Translations under genes and position numbers: made by a program | In this document: positions 26,522-35,008 of the stretch, in pieces | Layout: every line of letters starts with the position of its first letter | How positions within the stretch are numbered: the stretch's first letter is position 1 | Notes under the pieces: model-generated | Database searches by the model: none | The model's input: only the letters and a program-made list of their open reading frames with translations | What the model was told of the DNA's origin: nothing | Virus record (IMG/VR): IMGVR_UViG_3300007513_000041 | Location: 1 to 60,212 of that record | DNA from: a virus | DNA length: 60,212 nt | Reading direction: 5' to 3' (one strand)

Positions 26522-26776
26522 ATGGCATTAATGACAGACTTTAAGCTGGGAAAGGATGATAATAGGGGTATATATTTTGAGGACACTGAGAGATGCCTCA
26601 TCTTCCTATCAATGCACGAAACCATAGAAGACGTTTATAAAACAATCACACATGAGGTATTACATCATTGTTTAGGCGATAAATGTAGTGTACAACCCAG
26701 CCTGAACGAAACGTTAGATGAGATACAGGAAGAGTTACTCATATTTAATATGCAGTGGGCTGATATTTCCCTCTGA
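26522..26776 (+). CDS. Small zincin-like protein (HExxH)
   Basis: 84 residues. HEVLH at 44-48 is a zincin metal motif, and a downstream acidic helix (LDEIQEELLIF) could give the third ligand. This size is typical of minimal phage zincin-like proteins rather than full proteases. It is one of only a few + strand genes in this - strand block and has its own promoter-like box. Activity is inferred. Confidence 0.55.
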   Translation: MALMTDFKLGKDDNRGIYFEDTERCLIFLSMHETIEDVYKTITHEVLHHCLGDKCSVQPSLNETLDEIQEELLIFNMQWADISL

Positions 26777-26814
26777 ATCTAAACATTTAAATAAAGATAA
26801 AAAAATATTTTTTT

Positions 26815-26958
26815 ATGGTATGTCACATATGCTTAGCAGAAAACGTTAATAAAAAAATAGACAGGTTAGACTTGTGTAATGATTGTTTTATTAAAGTAGA
26901 AAAAGAAACTATAAAACATAATAAGGAGATAAAAATTGGTACAATTAAGAGTGGTTGA
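26815..26958 (+). CDS. Zinc ribbon microprotein
   Basis: 47 residues with CHIC and CNDC, then a lysine-rich tail. Overlaps the start of the next + gene. TTTAAATAAA about 30 nt upstream fits a leaderless promoter. Confidence 0.5.
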   Translation: MVCHICLAENVNKKIDRLDLCNDCFIKVEKETIKHNKEIKIGTIKSG

Positions 26959-27286
26959 TAACTACTGTATAAATATAAGTTGTCATGTTCCCTTAACAGA
27001 ATATGAATTGACTAGACAAAAAAAGTCTAGAAAATATAGATTCTGTAGAAAATGTAGAATGCTTAGATATACAAGTTCTGTTAGTTGGAAGTGTATAGGG
27101 TGTGGAAAAACTATAGATCATGGATCTTATGTAGGACAATATTATTGTAATATTCGTGGTTGCTTTTCTTTTAATGGTGGAAAAAGTTATAGGGGAAAAC
27201 AGTTAAATAAAAAGAACAGTCGTATTCGTGCTAGGGTTAAGGCTTTCGTAAGGAAACACCCTATAAAGAAATACAAAGAAATCTAG
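26936..27286 (+). CDS. Zinc-binding basic protein
   Basis: 116 residues from TTG 26936, or 111 from GTG 26951; no in-frame ATG. Several CxxC pairs (CRKC, CIGC) and a basic C-terminus (KKNSRIRARVKAFVRKH). Likely binds nucleic acid; function unknown. Confidence 0.5.
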   Translation: MVQLRVVDNYCINISCHVPLTEYELTRQKKSRKYRFCRKCRMLRYTSSVSWKCIGCGKTIDHGSYVGQYYCNIRGCFSFNGGKSYRGKQLNKKNSRIRARVKAFVRKHPIKKYKEI

Positions 27287-27342
27287 TTGCAGACTTGCGC
27301 GCGTGTATGCGTATGCGTAATGGAGCTTTAAAAAAAAGAGAG
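27287..27342. other. Short GCGTA-rich spacer between convergent genes
   Basis: Contains GCGCGCGTGTATGCGTATGCGTAA, with sequence elements like those of the large intergenic region at 36.7-37.5 kb, followed by A7-8. No gene seen. Confidence 0.35.
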
Positions 27343-28197
27343 TTAGTGTTGGATATAAGTCACGTTTGATACTGTTTTATCCCAACAATCCCTACATTCA
27401 TTACATGAATTATCCTGCATTTTAGCAGGGCATACACCGTCAGATATTGCCATCTTTCTTATCAAACCCATGTTCATGAGTAATCTTCCTGAATCTACTA
27501 ATGAATTTATTTTCATGTTATGGATTGCTTGCTTTTCATTTTCCTTAAAGGCACTGAGGAGTTCTTTTTTCTTCGTACTTACGTTAGAAGTTTTACACCC
27601 AATCTTTTCTGCCATATCTGTTATAGGTCTTCCATCAATTATTGGTGTTGATAATCTTACTACTAGGTTTGATATGTTGTCTAACTTGTGTGAATCATAT
27701 CCATTTACATGCTTTGTAGCATATTCATTTAGTATGCCAAACTCTAATGTTGGAAGCCAATGCTTAACATTTGGTGTTTGATTAACCACATCTATTATCA
27801 TTTCTAAGTGTTCTACACTAAGAAGATCTCCACTATCAAACCACCTGAAATACTCAGATCCATAACCGTTTATAAGGTATACCATAGCTTCAACCCATTT
27901 ATTCCATGTCTTTTTGTAGTTATGAGTTTTACAACTAACTTTACCACATTCATTACATTCGTATATATCTAATGCAATGAGAACACACTTATATCTTCTA
28001 TAATAAGAATCTACTACATTATCTATAAGATACCTACCCCTATGAGCATAACACTTAGCGCAAACAGAATTCTTTACTTCTCTTCGTAATTTACCACCAA
28101 CATTACAAGTGGAAGCAGGAATACCATACGAATAGCATGGCATTTTGCTTGTGTTGGTTAGTCCACCTGTTATCCTTATTGCTTCTGGTATGTTCAT
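27343..28197 (-). CDS. Gp88-like protein with cysteine motifs
   Basis: 284 residues. The layout MPCYSYGIPASTCN, then SVCAKCYAHRGRY, a W-x-DSGDL motif near residue 118 and a C-terminal CPAKMQDNSCNECRDCW cluster matches phage gene product 88-like proteins. The paired cysteines suggest an iron-sulfur cluster or zinc. The biochemical role of the family is not settled, so none is assigned. It is the last gene of a - strand chain and overlaps the upstream finger gene by 4 nt. Confidence 0.7.
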   Translation of the reverse strand: MNIPEAIRITGGLTNTSKMPCYSYGIPASTCNVGGKLRREVKNSVCAKCYAHRGRYLIDNVVDSYYRRYKCVLIALDIYECNECGKVSCKTHNYKKTWNKWVEAMVYLINGYGSEYFRWFDSGDLLSVEHLEMIIDVVNQTPNVKHWLPTLEFGILNEYATKHVNGYDSHKLDNISNLVVRLSTPIIDGRPITDMAEKIGCKTSNVSTKKKELLSAFKENEKQAIHNMKINSLVDSGRLLMNMGLIRKMAISDGVCPAKMQDNSCNECRDCWDKTVSNVTYIQH

Positions 28198-28388
28198 TTT
28201 CTATACACCTTTATAATTTCACAAATTGTTTTGTCTAGTTCTTGGCATTCAAATAAACAACTAGCGCAGTAATATTTACCTGACCTAATATTCTTGAATA
28301 TTGCATAGTCAGGTTTTTTGTCTTCAGGTACGTCACACATATAATCTCCACGATAACCACCACATTTTTCCCATGTTATACGTTTCAT
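28194..28388 (-). CDS. Zinc-finger microprotein
   Basis: 64 residues with a CGGY and MCDV pair and a YYCASCLFEC pair. It overlaps its neighbours on both sides by 4 nt. Part of the zinc microprotein run. Confidence 0.55.
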   Translation of the reverse strand: MKRITWEKCGGYRGDYMCDVPEDKKPDYAIFKNIRSGKYYCASCLFECQELDKTICEIIKVYRK

Positions 28389-28531
28389 TTCTTATATCCC
28401 TCCCACCCATGACGTTGACAGCAAGCTATAACTTCACACTCACGACAAGCATGAAATGGTGGTGTGTTCTTGAATCTACCACATAAGGCACAACGATCTG
28501 TCATTTCTTTTGGTGTTCGTTGATATCTCAT
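28385..28531 (-). CDS. Zinc-finger microprotein
   Basis: 48 residues with CALCGRF, HACREC and CCQRH. Two CxxC knuckles suggest one zinc ribbon. Overlaps both neighbours by 4 nt. Confidence 0.55.
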   Translation of the reverse strand: MRYQRTPKEMTDRCALCGRFKNTPPFHACRECEVIACCQRHGWEGYKK

Positions 28532-28734
28532 CTTGTTATACCTTTGTTCAAATCTTCACTACATTCACAACCATACTCTTCTTCCCATTCACTTGAATCT
28601 TCTCCATGAATAACTGTTATGATTCCTGTGTCTTTGCATTCTTTACAATCGTATTCATGCGTGCAGTCTTCACAGAATTCCGAATCTTCAACTGTCAAAT
28701 TACCACACCTATTTACGCACTCTATTTCAACCAT
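28528..28734 (-). CDS. Acidic zinc-finger protein
   Basis: 68 residues with CVNRC, CEDC, CKEC and CEC pairs, similar to a DnaJ-type cysteine-rich domain in spacing. Acidic overall. Overlaps by 4 nt with the next gene in the operon. Confidence 0.55.
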   Translation of the reverse strand: MVEIECVNRCGNLTVEDSEFCEDCTHEYDCKECKDTGIITVIHGEDSSEWEEEYGCECSEDLNKGITR

Positions 28735-28915
28735 CTTCTAATTCCTCGTCTGTGTATTGTGAGTTATGAAAGTCGCAGTATGGAATTTCGTTTACTTCTT
28801 GACCACATTCATACATATCTTCTCCAATATGACTGCTTGAATTATCCCTTAGTTTGTTGCCAACATAATATGCTTCTTGACCATGCTCAACATAGTGTGT
28901 GCAGTATCTACTCAT
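28727..28915 (-). CDS. Small acidic protein with scattered C and H
   Basis: 62 residues; C/H residues (YCTHYVEH, YECGQE, YCDFH) may bind a metal. No family recognised. Confidence 0.5.
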   Translation of the reverse strand: MSRYCTHYVEHGQEAYYVGNKLRDNSSSHIGEDMYECGQEVNEIPYCDFHNSQYTDEELEDG

Positions 28916-28998
28916 TTCGATTCCTCATGTTCTAATTCCTTACCTCTCATGTAGAGCCATGTAAATAATCCGAAGAGCGCCCATCTAAGTAAGGACAT
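28912..28998 (-). CDS. Very short membrane peptide
   Basis: 28 residues from the ATG at 28998: hydrophobic LLRWALFGLFTWLYM then charged tail. The open frame extends upstream to 29106 but that part overlaps the finger gene at 28985, so the short version is preferred. Low certainty. Confidence 0.35.
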   Translation of the reverse strand: MSLLRWALFGLFTWLYMRGKELEHEESK

Positions 28999-29239
28999 AT
29001 TTAACCTCTCCAAAAGTCCAATTTCTTTGACGCTTACCTGTTCCGACTGACTCATCAATGTGAAATTTCCTGTGTCTTTCCTTACGAATATCTGCAAGAT
29101 CATCATCAGGCAACTCTATATTACATAGGTTGCATTTCCAATAAGTAATGTACGGAGTTGTCATTGGCTTAGCACCTTTTTGCTTTGAGGTAGGTCGTGA
29201 TGACCGTTCCTTACTTACAAATGGTACTTTTTTTGTCAT
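28985..29239 (-). CDS. C2H2-like zinc-finger protein
   Basis: 84 residues. Basic N-terminus, then CNLCNIELPDDDLADIRKER and HRKFH, a C2H2 pattern. Probably nucleic-acid-binding. Confidence 0.55.
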   Translation of the reverse strand: MTKKVPFVSKERSSRPTSKQKGAKPMTTPYITYWKCNLCNIELPDDDLADIRKERHRKFHIDESVGTGKRQRNWTFGEVKYVLT

Positions 29240-29296
29240 GCCTCAAACTCCTTTAATTAGGACTTGAACTTGTGTCATGTCTAATATTCATTACTT

Positions 29297-29767
29297 TCAT
29301 TTGATCCTCTTCTTCATGTATCTATTTCTACGTGTTCTTTGGATATTCTTGTGGTTTAGATATCTTATTGTTTCATCTCTATCTGCTTTGGTACATATAT
29401 CTATAACACCTGACATTCCTGCTTCTTGTAATTGTTTTTCAGCAATTTTTACCTTGCTTCTTAACGACCTATTCCTTGCAACCGTTTTATTATATAACAA
29501 AGCTCTAAGCATGGAACTAGATTTATTGAACTCTCCTGTCATATCTTTCTTCGATCTGCCTTTGGTTCTTAATGCCTGATTACAACATAGACATCTAAGT
29601 TTCCCAATAGAATCCAAAGGATATGCTATGTTGCATGATATACATTTTGCATGTGTTCCATATGGTGCATTTTTCCAATCACTTGCTGATTTAAACACGC
29701 CTTGTATTATCCACTCATTACACTTATGAATAAACTTCTTGTTATTTGTTCCTCTTCTGTAGGTCAT
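29297..29767 (-). CDS. Zinc ribbon protein with basic C-terminus
   Basis: 156 residues from the ATG at 29767, chosen for its 4-nt overlap with the upstream gene (an ATG at 29782 is possible). CISC and CLCC pairs at about residues 40-65 form a ribbon; the C-terminal half is very basic (RTRRNRYMKKR). It may bind DNA or RNA. Confidence 0.55.
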   Translation of the reverse strand: MTYRRGTNNKKFIHKCNEWIIQGVFKSASDWKNAPYGTHAKCISCNIAYPLDSIGKLRCLCCNQALRTKGRSKKDMTGEFNKSSSMLRALLYNKTVARNRSLRSKVKIAEKQLQEAGMSGVIDICTKADRDETIRYLNHKNIQRTRRNRYMKKRIK

Positions 29768-29964
29768 TTTAATCCACACCATTCATGGTTTCTATGAGCT
29801 TGGAATCCATTTACGTTGAGTTCTTTAACATAACCACATTTTTCACATTTAGATAATGCAATCTTAAATAACTCACGTATCTGATCGTTCGTGCATTTAT
29901 ATTCAGGAAAGTAATTCTTTAGCCTGTTGTATGTAATGTTTGTGATATCTACTTTGTATGTCAT
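29764..29964 (-). CDS. Small zinc-binding protein
   Basis: 66 residues with CEKCG and a later H-x4-W-C (HRNHEWCG), starting with MTYKVD, an N-terminus similar to the proteins at 29767 and 30902. 4-nt overlaps both sides. Confidence 0.5.
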   Translation of the reverse strand: MTYKVDITNITYNRLKNYFPEYKCTNDQIRELFKIALSKCEKCGYVKELNVNGFQAHRNHEWCGLK

Positions 29965-30188
29965 TTCGATTTCCTCTCACGTTCAATTTTTGCTTTAGTT
30001 CCATCTATCAAACATGATACATTGCTGTAGTTTTTACTATCTAGTATTGCGTAACAGTATTCTTGTGGAAGCATAATAGTGCCTCCATCTTTTGTAACTA
30101 AGCCTACAATGGTTTGATAACCATCAGTAGTATCATCATTGTAAGCAATAAGAAGGTGTTTTGTATCTGTTGTTCTTCTAATGTTCAT
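29961..30188 (-). CDS. Small beta-rich hypothetical protein
   Basis: 75 residues, strands around LLIAYNDDT and QTIVGLVTKDGGTIM, lysine/arginine-rich end. No CxxC pair, an exception in this region. Family not recognised. Confidence 0.45.
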   Translation of the reverse strand: MNIRRTTDTKHLLIAYNDDTTDGYQTIVGLVTKDGGTIMLPQEYCYAILDSKNYSNVSCLIDGTKAKIERERKSK

Positions 30189-30190
30189 TT

Positions 30191-30343
30191 CTATTCCTCC
30201 ATCATTGCTTCTAATTCTTTCTCTGCTAAGTGTTCGCCAATAGCTTCCTTAGTGTTATATATTTTATAACACATAGTACATTGATAGCCATATTTACCAT
30301 CATTAACTAAGTGAACACGCCTAACATCTGAATTAGTAGTCAA
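30191..30343 (-). CDS. Zinc-finger microprotein (TTG start)
   Basis: 50 residues read from a TTG inside the end of the previous gene. CTMC and a downstream GEH suggest a C2H2-type site; the C-terminus is acidic. No ATG fits, so the start is uncertain. Confidence 0.4.
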   Translation of the reverse strand: MTTNSDVRRVHLVNDGKYGYQCTMCYKIYNTKEAIGEHLAEKELEAMMEE

Positions 30344-30902
30344 AGTATTTCAACTCCTCTTCATAACACTTATGGCAAAGTGATCCTGTATTGAATCCAA
30401 ACTCATCAGGCTCTATCTCTATTGTACCATGCGATCTTATTTCTTGTCTTGCACATTCCCCACCACAAATAAAACATGGTATTTCATAATATCTCATATC
30501 ATGTGTCAGTTTGTTTTTGATTTCTTCACAGTTTTTATAATGCATAAACAATTCTTCATTACTCATTTGTTCTAGTATGGATTTTGGTGTTCGTGATATT
30601 CTTATCAAGTCTTGCTTCTCATACATCAGTATTGAATTAACCAATTTCTTTCTTTCTTTTACTTCTAATGTAGGATCAACTTCTACTTGTAAGTGATTAC
30701 AGTAAGGACATATATTATCAAGTCTTTCTCCTCTTCCTAACTGTTCCTTTATCTTATCACAATCACAAACATCATATACAGCACCTAGCCTTACTCTCTT
30801 AGTTTGATAAGTCTGTTTGTTATCGCCACAACCAATTTCTATATCAACCCAATCCTTTTCCACATTAGTGTTAGGTGGTAATGGCTCTCTTTTGTATGTC
30901 AT
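30333..30902 (-). CDS. Zinc-finger protein with two CxxC clusters
   Basis: 189 residues. CDCDK and CPYCNH (about 45-70) make one metal site, CFICGGEC and CHKCYEEE near the C-terminus another. The middle is helical and charged. Function unknown; the largest of the finger proteins in this run. Confidence 0.55.
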   Translation of the reverse strand: MTYKREPLPPNTNVEKDWVDIEIGCGDNKQTYQTKRVRLGAVYDVCDCDKIKEQLGRGERLDNICPYCNHLQVEVDPTLEVKERKKLVNSILMYEKQDLIRISRTPKSILEQMSNEELFMHYKNCEEIKNKLTHDMRYYEIPCFICGGECARQEIRSHGTIEIEPDEFGFNTGSLCHKCYEEELKYFDY

Positions 30903-31087
30903 GTGTTATCTACCAAGTTCTCTTTTATAAATGTTTCAGCAGGATATTCATCATTAGGCTCATAAAATCCACCATATGTATCTTTGTCTTCCTTATTACA
31001 CTTAACACATATCCACTTTGATTTCTGTAGTCTAAATTGATGATCTTCTAACATAAAACACTTTTTATCTTTTATTTTTCTGTTCAT
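30899..31087 (-). CDS. Zinc-finger microprotein
   Basis: 62 residues from ATG 31087 (GTG 31096 possible). CFMLEDHQ and CVKCNKE give a likely CxxC/H site. First gene after the hairpin at 31139-31176. Confidence 0.5.
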   Translation of the reverse strand: MNRKIKDKKCFMLEDHQFRLQKSKWICVKCNKEDKDTYGGFYEPNDEYPAETFIKENLVDNT

Positions 31088-31138
31088 ATTAGACACCTAT
31101 ATAGAGGAACGCTCTTGTTTGCTGTGAAAAATATGGTG

Positions 31139-31176
31139 TACAGGTCGTAGGCTAGAAGACCCACGCCATACCTGTA
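31139..31176 (-). ncRNA. Structured RNA hairpin between the cobT-like gene and the microprotein run
   Basis: On the - strand TACAGGT pairs with ACCTGTA (7 bp), with a 4-nt bulge and an inner 6-bp stem CGTGGG/CCTACG closing an 8-nt loop. The inner stem has a G-T pair that would be a mismatch on the other strand, pointing to a - strand RNA. A T5 run follows about 12 nt after the stem. Could be a terminator/processing element or 5' leader. Confidence 0.45.
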
Positions 31177-31230
31177 TATGTACGAGTATGTTATTGAGGA
31201 GAGATTCTGCCATATAATATAATGATAACA

Positions 31231-33141
31231 TTAATGCATAACCTCCTGAACAATCTTTCTGAACTCCTTAATAACAAACTTGCTTGCACCATTCATACCT
31301 GTAAATGATACATATCTCTTACCAAATATATCTTTCAACACCTCTCCATATTTCCAATGGTTTGATATGTCTATACATATTATACGAGGAGATATCCTTA
31401 GTGCTTTCTTCAACGCTTTCTTATTCATCTTAATGAGAACGCCTGTTGGTGTGTCTATGTTGTTCTTATAGTATTGTGGTACGCCATCTGTGATCATGAT
31501 TAATAGTTTCTTCCTGCCTTTCCTACCACGTAATTGTTTTGCACTATGAATTAATGCTTCGTGTGTAGGTGTGAACATATAACTATCATGAGTGTTTATC
31601 TTAGAACACTCTTTCAGATTATTGAATGTTGTTATACCTACGTTGCCCTCATAATCAGAAGACCAAACATTTCCTAGTAAGTCAATGTTCTGTACTTTTT
31701 CTGACGCTTTATATAATGTTGCAACTAAGTTGCGAGCGTCAGTCATACGACCACTATTACCCATAGATCCTGATCCGTCTATTGATATGAGAACAGTAGC
31801 ACCTGAGCTTAACTTCTCATTGATCATGCATGGATCATTAGACTGTCTTACCTTTCTGTTAATGAACGCTTCAATATTAACCTCATTCCCATAGTCGTCT
31901 ACGTTTGAAGTGAATTGTTCTGCAAGTTTAGTGAATGTCTTTTGTAGTATACGCGCTGTCTTAGTATCAACATTAACCTTACTCTCATTTCTGCCCACAT
32001 TTTTGATATGTGATGGTGTCATTGATCCCATTTTATTCATGGCTTCTATACTTGCTTTCATATGTTCAACCTCTTCTTTACCGTCTGCCTTATTGAAACC
32101 TACCTCAGTCTTATGTTCCTCTTCTGATTGTGATTCCATTTCTTTAGTTGATTCTAGTATCTCTTCTTGCTCTTCATCAAACACTTCACGTTGTTCCTGA
32201 GTCATATGATTTCTATGTTCGTTTACCATACCACCATGATCATGTGAGTATTTAGTGTTGTTGCTATTCCTCATGCTATTTGTTATCTTAGATTTCTTAT
32301 TGAAAACTTCTTGTTGCTGTTTCTTTAAAGAATCCTTTGCACTCTCAGCATTAGTCGCTTCTGATTCACTAGTTGTAGTTCGTAGTGTTTCTTGCGCAGT
32401 GTTAATACCTTTCTGTAGCTCACGTAGTTTTTCATTCTCATTTTTATAGTCGCGAAGCTTATCTTTTATGTATTCATCAATGTGTTTCTTAGCTCTAACC
32501 AAACATGTTAGCGCACCTCTTGTGCCTGTTTCCTTAACGTCTTCCATGATTTCATTAGCCCAATCTTCACTAAGACTAGGTTGAAAGAATCTAGAAGCCA
32601 ACATTTTATCTGTTGGTGTTAAGGTATACTTAGGATCAGTTGCTCTCATACGCTCGGTGTCTGATAGTAATCGTTTACCTAGATTGGTACGAGTTTCCTC
32701 AAACATCTTTTCTGTTCCTAACCACACATGTTTAGTTAATGATTCAATCCTTTGATCTTCAATGATATTGAATGCTAACATGTACTCGGACATTATTGAT
32801 TTCTTAATACTTGCAAGCCTGTCTGCACTTGCTTCATTAGCAAGTTCTTTATTGCCAGCGACTAAATCATTAGCCCAAGCAGTAGTTAAACCTTTGACAT
32901 TGGGTGCGAAACTATCCCACATTAAGTGAGATAGCTCGTGATATAATGCTGCCTTTCTATTGATTCCTTTCTCATTAGGTGTGCATATATTTATAATGTA
33001 TGTGTTGGCTTTATCAGCAGGTGTCACGTAATTGTTTGTGCCTCTTTGATACGTTAGATCTATTGATAGACCTTTGATATCTTCTATAATGTTTGCACGT
33101 TTCTTAAAGTATTCTTGATGTGTTAGATATTCTGTTTTCAT
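31231..33141 (-). CDS. CobT-like protein: zincin plus VWA domain
   Basis: 636 residues. N-terminal metalloprotease-like part with HELSH (68-72) and an NIIEDQRIE motif (125-133) that supplies an acidic ligand in VWA-linked zincins. The middle (230-345) is coiled and low-complexity. A von Willebrand A domain follows with MIDAS DGSGS (455-459) and a later ITDG. It resembles proteins called CobT in phages. No CobN large subunit is present, so a cobaltochelatase role is unlikely. It probably works with the AAA+ ATPase at 33833 as a remodelling or proteolysis pair. Confidence 0.75.
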   Translation of the reverse strand: MKTEYLTHQEYFKKRANIIEDIKGLSIDLTYQRGTNNYVTPADKANTYIINICTPNEKGINRKAALYHELSHLMWDSFAPNVKGLTTAWANDLVAGNKELANEASADRLASIKKSIMSEYMLAFNIIEDQRIESLTKHVWLGTEKMFEETRTNLGKRLLSDTERMRATDPKYTLTPTDKMLASRFFQPSLSEDWANEIMEDVKETGTRGALTCLVRAKKHIDEYIKDKLRDYKNENEKLRELQKGINTAQETLRTTTSESEATNAESAKDSLKKQQQEVFNKKSKITNSMRNSNNTKYSHDHGGMVNEHRNHMTQEQREVFDEEQEEILESTKEMESQSEEEHKTEVGFNKADGKEEVEHMKASIEAMNKMGSMTPSHIKNVGRNESKVNVDTKTARILQKTFTKLAEQFTSNVDDYGNEVNIEAFINRKVRQSNDPCMINEKLSSGATVLISIDGSGSMGNSGRMTDARNLVATLYKASEKVQNIDLLGNVWSSDYEGNVGITTFNNLKECSKINTHDSYMFTPTHEALIHSAKQLRGRKGRKKLLIMITDGVPQYYKNNIDTPTGVLIKMNKKALKKALRISPRIICIDISNHWKYGEVLKDIFGKRYVSFTGMNGASKFVIKEFRKIVQEVMH

Positions 33142-33142
33142 T

Positions 33143-33253
33143 TTAATCCCTGTCCTGCATGTAGTCTTCGAAGTCTACTTCAATACATACATAGTATGTA
33201 TCGACTACACCACAATGCTTACACTCTATCTCTTGTTCTGATTCTACTTCCAT
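33143..33253 (-). CDS. Zinc-finger microprotein
   Basis: 36 residues with CKHCG and a later C, acidic overall. It starts at the stop of the upstream gene and ends just before the cobT-like ATG. Confidence 0.45.
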   Translation of the reverse strand: MEVESEQEIECKHCGVVDTYYVCIEVDFEDYMQDRD

Positions 33254-33546
33254 TATATATCTACTCCATTCTTTTCTAAGAAGTCTTTTACTTTATCGAA
33301 GTCAATTTCCATTATCTCATTGTATGTGCTATACATTCTTTCTTTAGGATATATGTAGTAGTCACTGTAAAGATATCTTAATGTATCAAGTATCTCATCT
33401 TTCGTTGCATGATTCACAAACCTCGTTCTATCTGTAAGAGAATCCAATGCTCTCTCACAACTAAGTAGTTCATACTTTAGATGTTCTACATGTGGCTTAA
33501 GTAAGTCAACAGCATAATCCCTATCCTTAATGATCATCTTAGTCAT
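33253..33546 (-). CDS. Helical hypothetical protein in the AAA+/VWA operon
   Basis: 97 residues, helical (LLKPHVEHLKYELLSCERALDS) with tyrosine-rich middle (YLYSDYYIYP). No family recognised. Overlaps the next upstream gene by 4 nt; conserved placement between the ATPase and VWA genes may indicate a partner. Confidence 0.45.
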   Translation of the reverse strand: MTKMIIKDRDYAVDLLKPHVEHLKYELLSCERALDSLTDRTRFVNHATKDEILDTLRYLYSDYYIYPKERMYSTYNEIMEIDFDKVKDFLEKNGVDI

Positions 33547-33836
33547 GCCCGTGCCTCCTCATCATCATAGATAAGTAATGCACGTTCGAACTCGCCCTCA
33601 TACTTATCGTTGATAATGTATTGAAACTCATACTTCACATCAACTATGTGTCGTGTCAATATGTTTGTACCGTTGATAATAAATTTCTTTCTTAATCCGT
33701 TGGGATCAAACAATGGTACAAGACTAATGAACTCATTGATCTGTTCGTCAATAGGTATAGTGTTCTTGATTGTAGGTGGTTTACTCTCTTCCCTAAGTTT
33801 AGGGAAGAAGAGTTTAACCTTACGAACGCTGGTCAT
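33543..33836 (-). CDS. Hypothetical protein in the AAA+/VWA operon
   Basis: 97 residues, mixed alpha/beta, starts basic (TSVRKVKLFFPKLREE) and ends acidic (LLIYDDEEARA). 4-nt overlap with the AAA+ gene. Family not recognised. Confidence 0.45.
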   Translation of the reverse strand: MTSVRKVKLFFPKLREESKPPTIKNTIPIDEQINEFISLVPLFDPNGLRKKFIINGTNILTRHIVDVKYEFQYIINDKYEGEFERALLIYDDEEARA

Positions 33837-35008
33837 AACGTGATACCAAATGTATCTGCTATGGAATTCTTTATGAACTCACGTTCAGTTGCGTCTCCAT
33901 ACTTAACAAGTAAGCATGTTTTAATACACTTCCTCTTGAGCTGATCTCCATCTAGTCCGTCTTTCAACCATACTCTATACATGTCTGTGAACTGTACTAT
34001 ATCTCTAGGAGATAATACATACTCGACATCTCCTTTCACTCTAGAACTGTGTGTGTCCTGAACTACCTGAAGTAATGGAGCTGATACGTCATCAGGAATA
34101 TCCTCCCAATTAATTATCTTGTCCAAGTCTTTACTTGATGGGTAATCCCATACTGCACCAACATATCTAGACCTCAAGTCTTCTGTCAACTGATTCACAC
34201 CTGCATAATAACTAGGATTCATTGATGATATAACAATCAACTTACAATCATCATCTAATTTGAATTGTTTGTTGTTTGCTACTACCATATGTCTGTCGTC
34301 TAATACAGGGTTAAGTATCTTCTGCATTTCAGGCTCAAGTGCGTTAACTTCATCTAAGTATAGGCATGCTTTCTTATACTTGTTGGCACATAGTATTGCT
34401 CTTGGCAATACACCTAGATCAAAGTACGATCCGTTCTCATCTACTTGTGATCTACCTAAGAGATCTCCCTCTCTTGTACCACTAGAACAAGCATGAAATA
34501 CTAAGTGAGTCTGCGTATCATAAGACACATCATAAACACACAACGTCTTACCTAATCCTTTATCTCCCTCAATGAGATAAGGATATGGTATGTCCATTGT
34601 GAATTGTTTAAGTAGGTCTTGTCTTTCGTCATCTATCTCAATATAATTACCCCATTTATAAGGCTTGTATTGATCGAAGTCTACGACACCGAACTTTGTT
34701 GTATGATTACCTGTCTGATTAGGCTTAGATTGTTTGACTTCCTCTACTACCTGTTGAGTTTCCTGTACCTGTTGCTTAGGGTTAAGGATCTCTTCAATAG
34801 ACATAGCTGATTCTACTGTTGCTACTTCAGGTGTAGGCTCTCCCATGTGTAAGCCCTTAATATATTCTAAGAACTCAGGCGATCTTACTAACTCAGTATA
34901 ATGTTGCGCTCTGTCTTCAGCTACACTCTTACGTGTGAAATTATCGCGCGCTATCTCCCTTGCTTTCAATGTCAATTCGTATCTTAACTCTTCATCTGTT
35001 TGTGTCAT
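33833..35008 (-). CDS. CobS/MoxR-like AAA+ ATPase
   Basis: 391 residues. Disordered N-terminus (to about 105), then an AAA+ module: Walker A GDKGLGKT (148-155), Walker B CLYLDE (215-220), sensor-1 N264 (SSMNPS) and arginine finger region LRSRYVG (278-284). The insert after Walker A (GTREGDLLGR) is typical of CobS/MoxR ATPases, which pair with VWA proteins. The partner is the zincin-VWA protein downstream in the same operon. It likely drives conformational work on a substrate complex. Confidence 0.85.
   Translation of the reverse strand: MTQTDEELRYELTLKAREIARDNFTRKSVAEDRAQHYTELVRSPEFLEYIKGLHMGEPTPEVATVESAMSIEEILNPKQQVQETQQVVEEVKQSKPNQTGNHTTKFGVVDFDQYKPYKWGNYIEIDDERQDLLKQFTMDIPYPYLIEGDKGLGKTLCVYDVSYDTQTHLVFHACSSGTREGDLLGRSQVDENGSYFDLGVLPRAILCANKYKKACLYLDEVNALEPEMQKILNPVLDDRHMVVANNKQFKLDDDCKLIVISSMNPSYYAGVNQLTEDLRSRYVGAVWDYPSSKDLDKIINWEDIPDDVSAPLLQVVQDTHSSRVKGDVEYVLSPRDIVQFTDMYRVWLKDGLDGDQLKRKCIKTCLLVKYGDATEREFIKNSIADTFGITL

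Noticed and set aside
33833-35008. Cobalamin biosynthesis (cobS)
   Set aside because: No large chelatase subunit is encoded and the partner has a protease-like N-terminus, so the MoxR-type reading is preferred.
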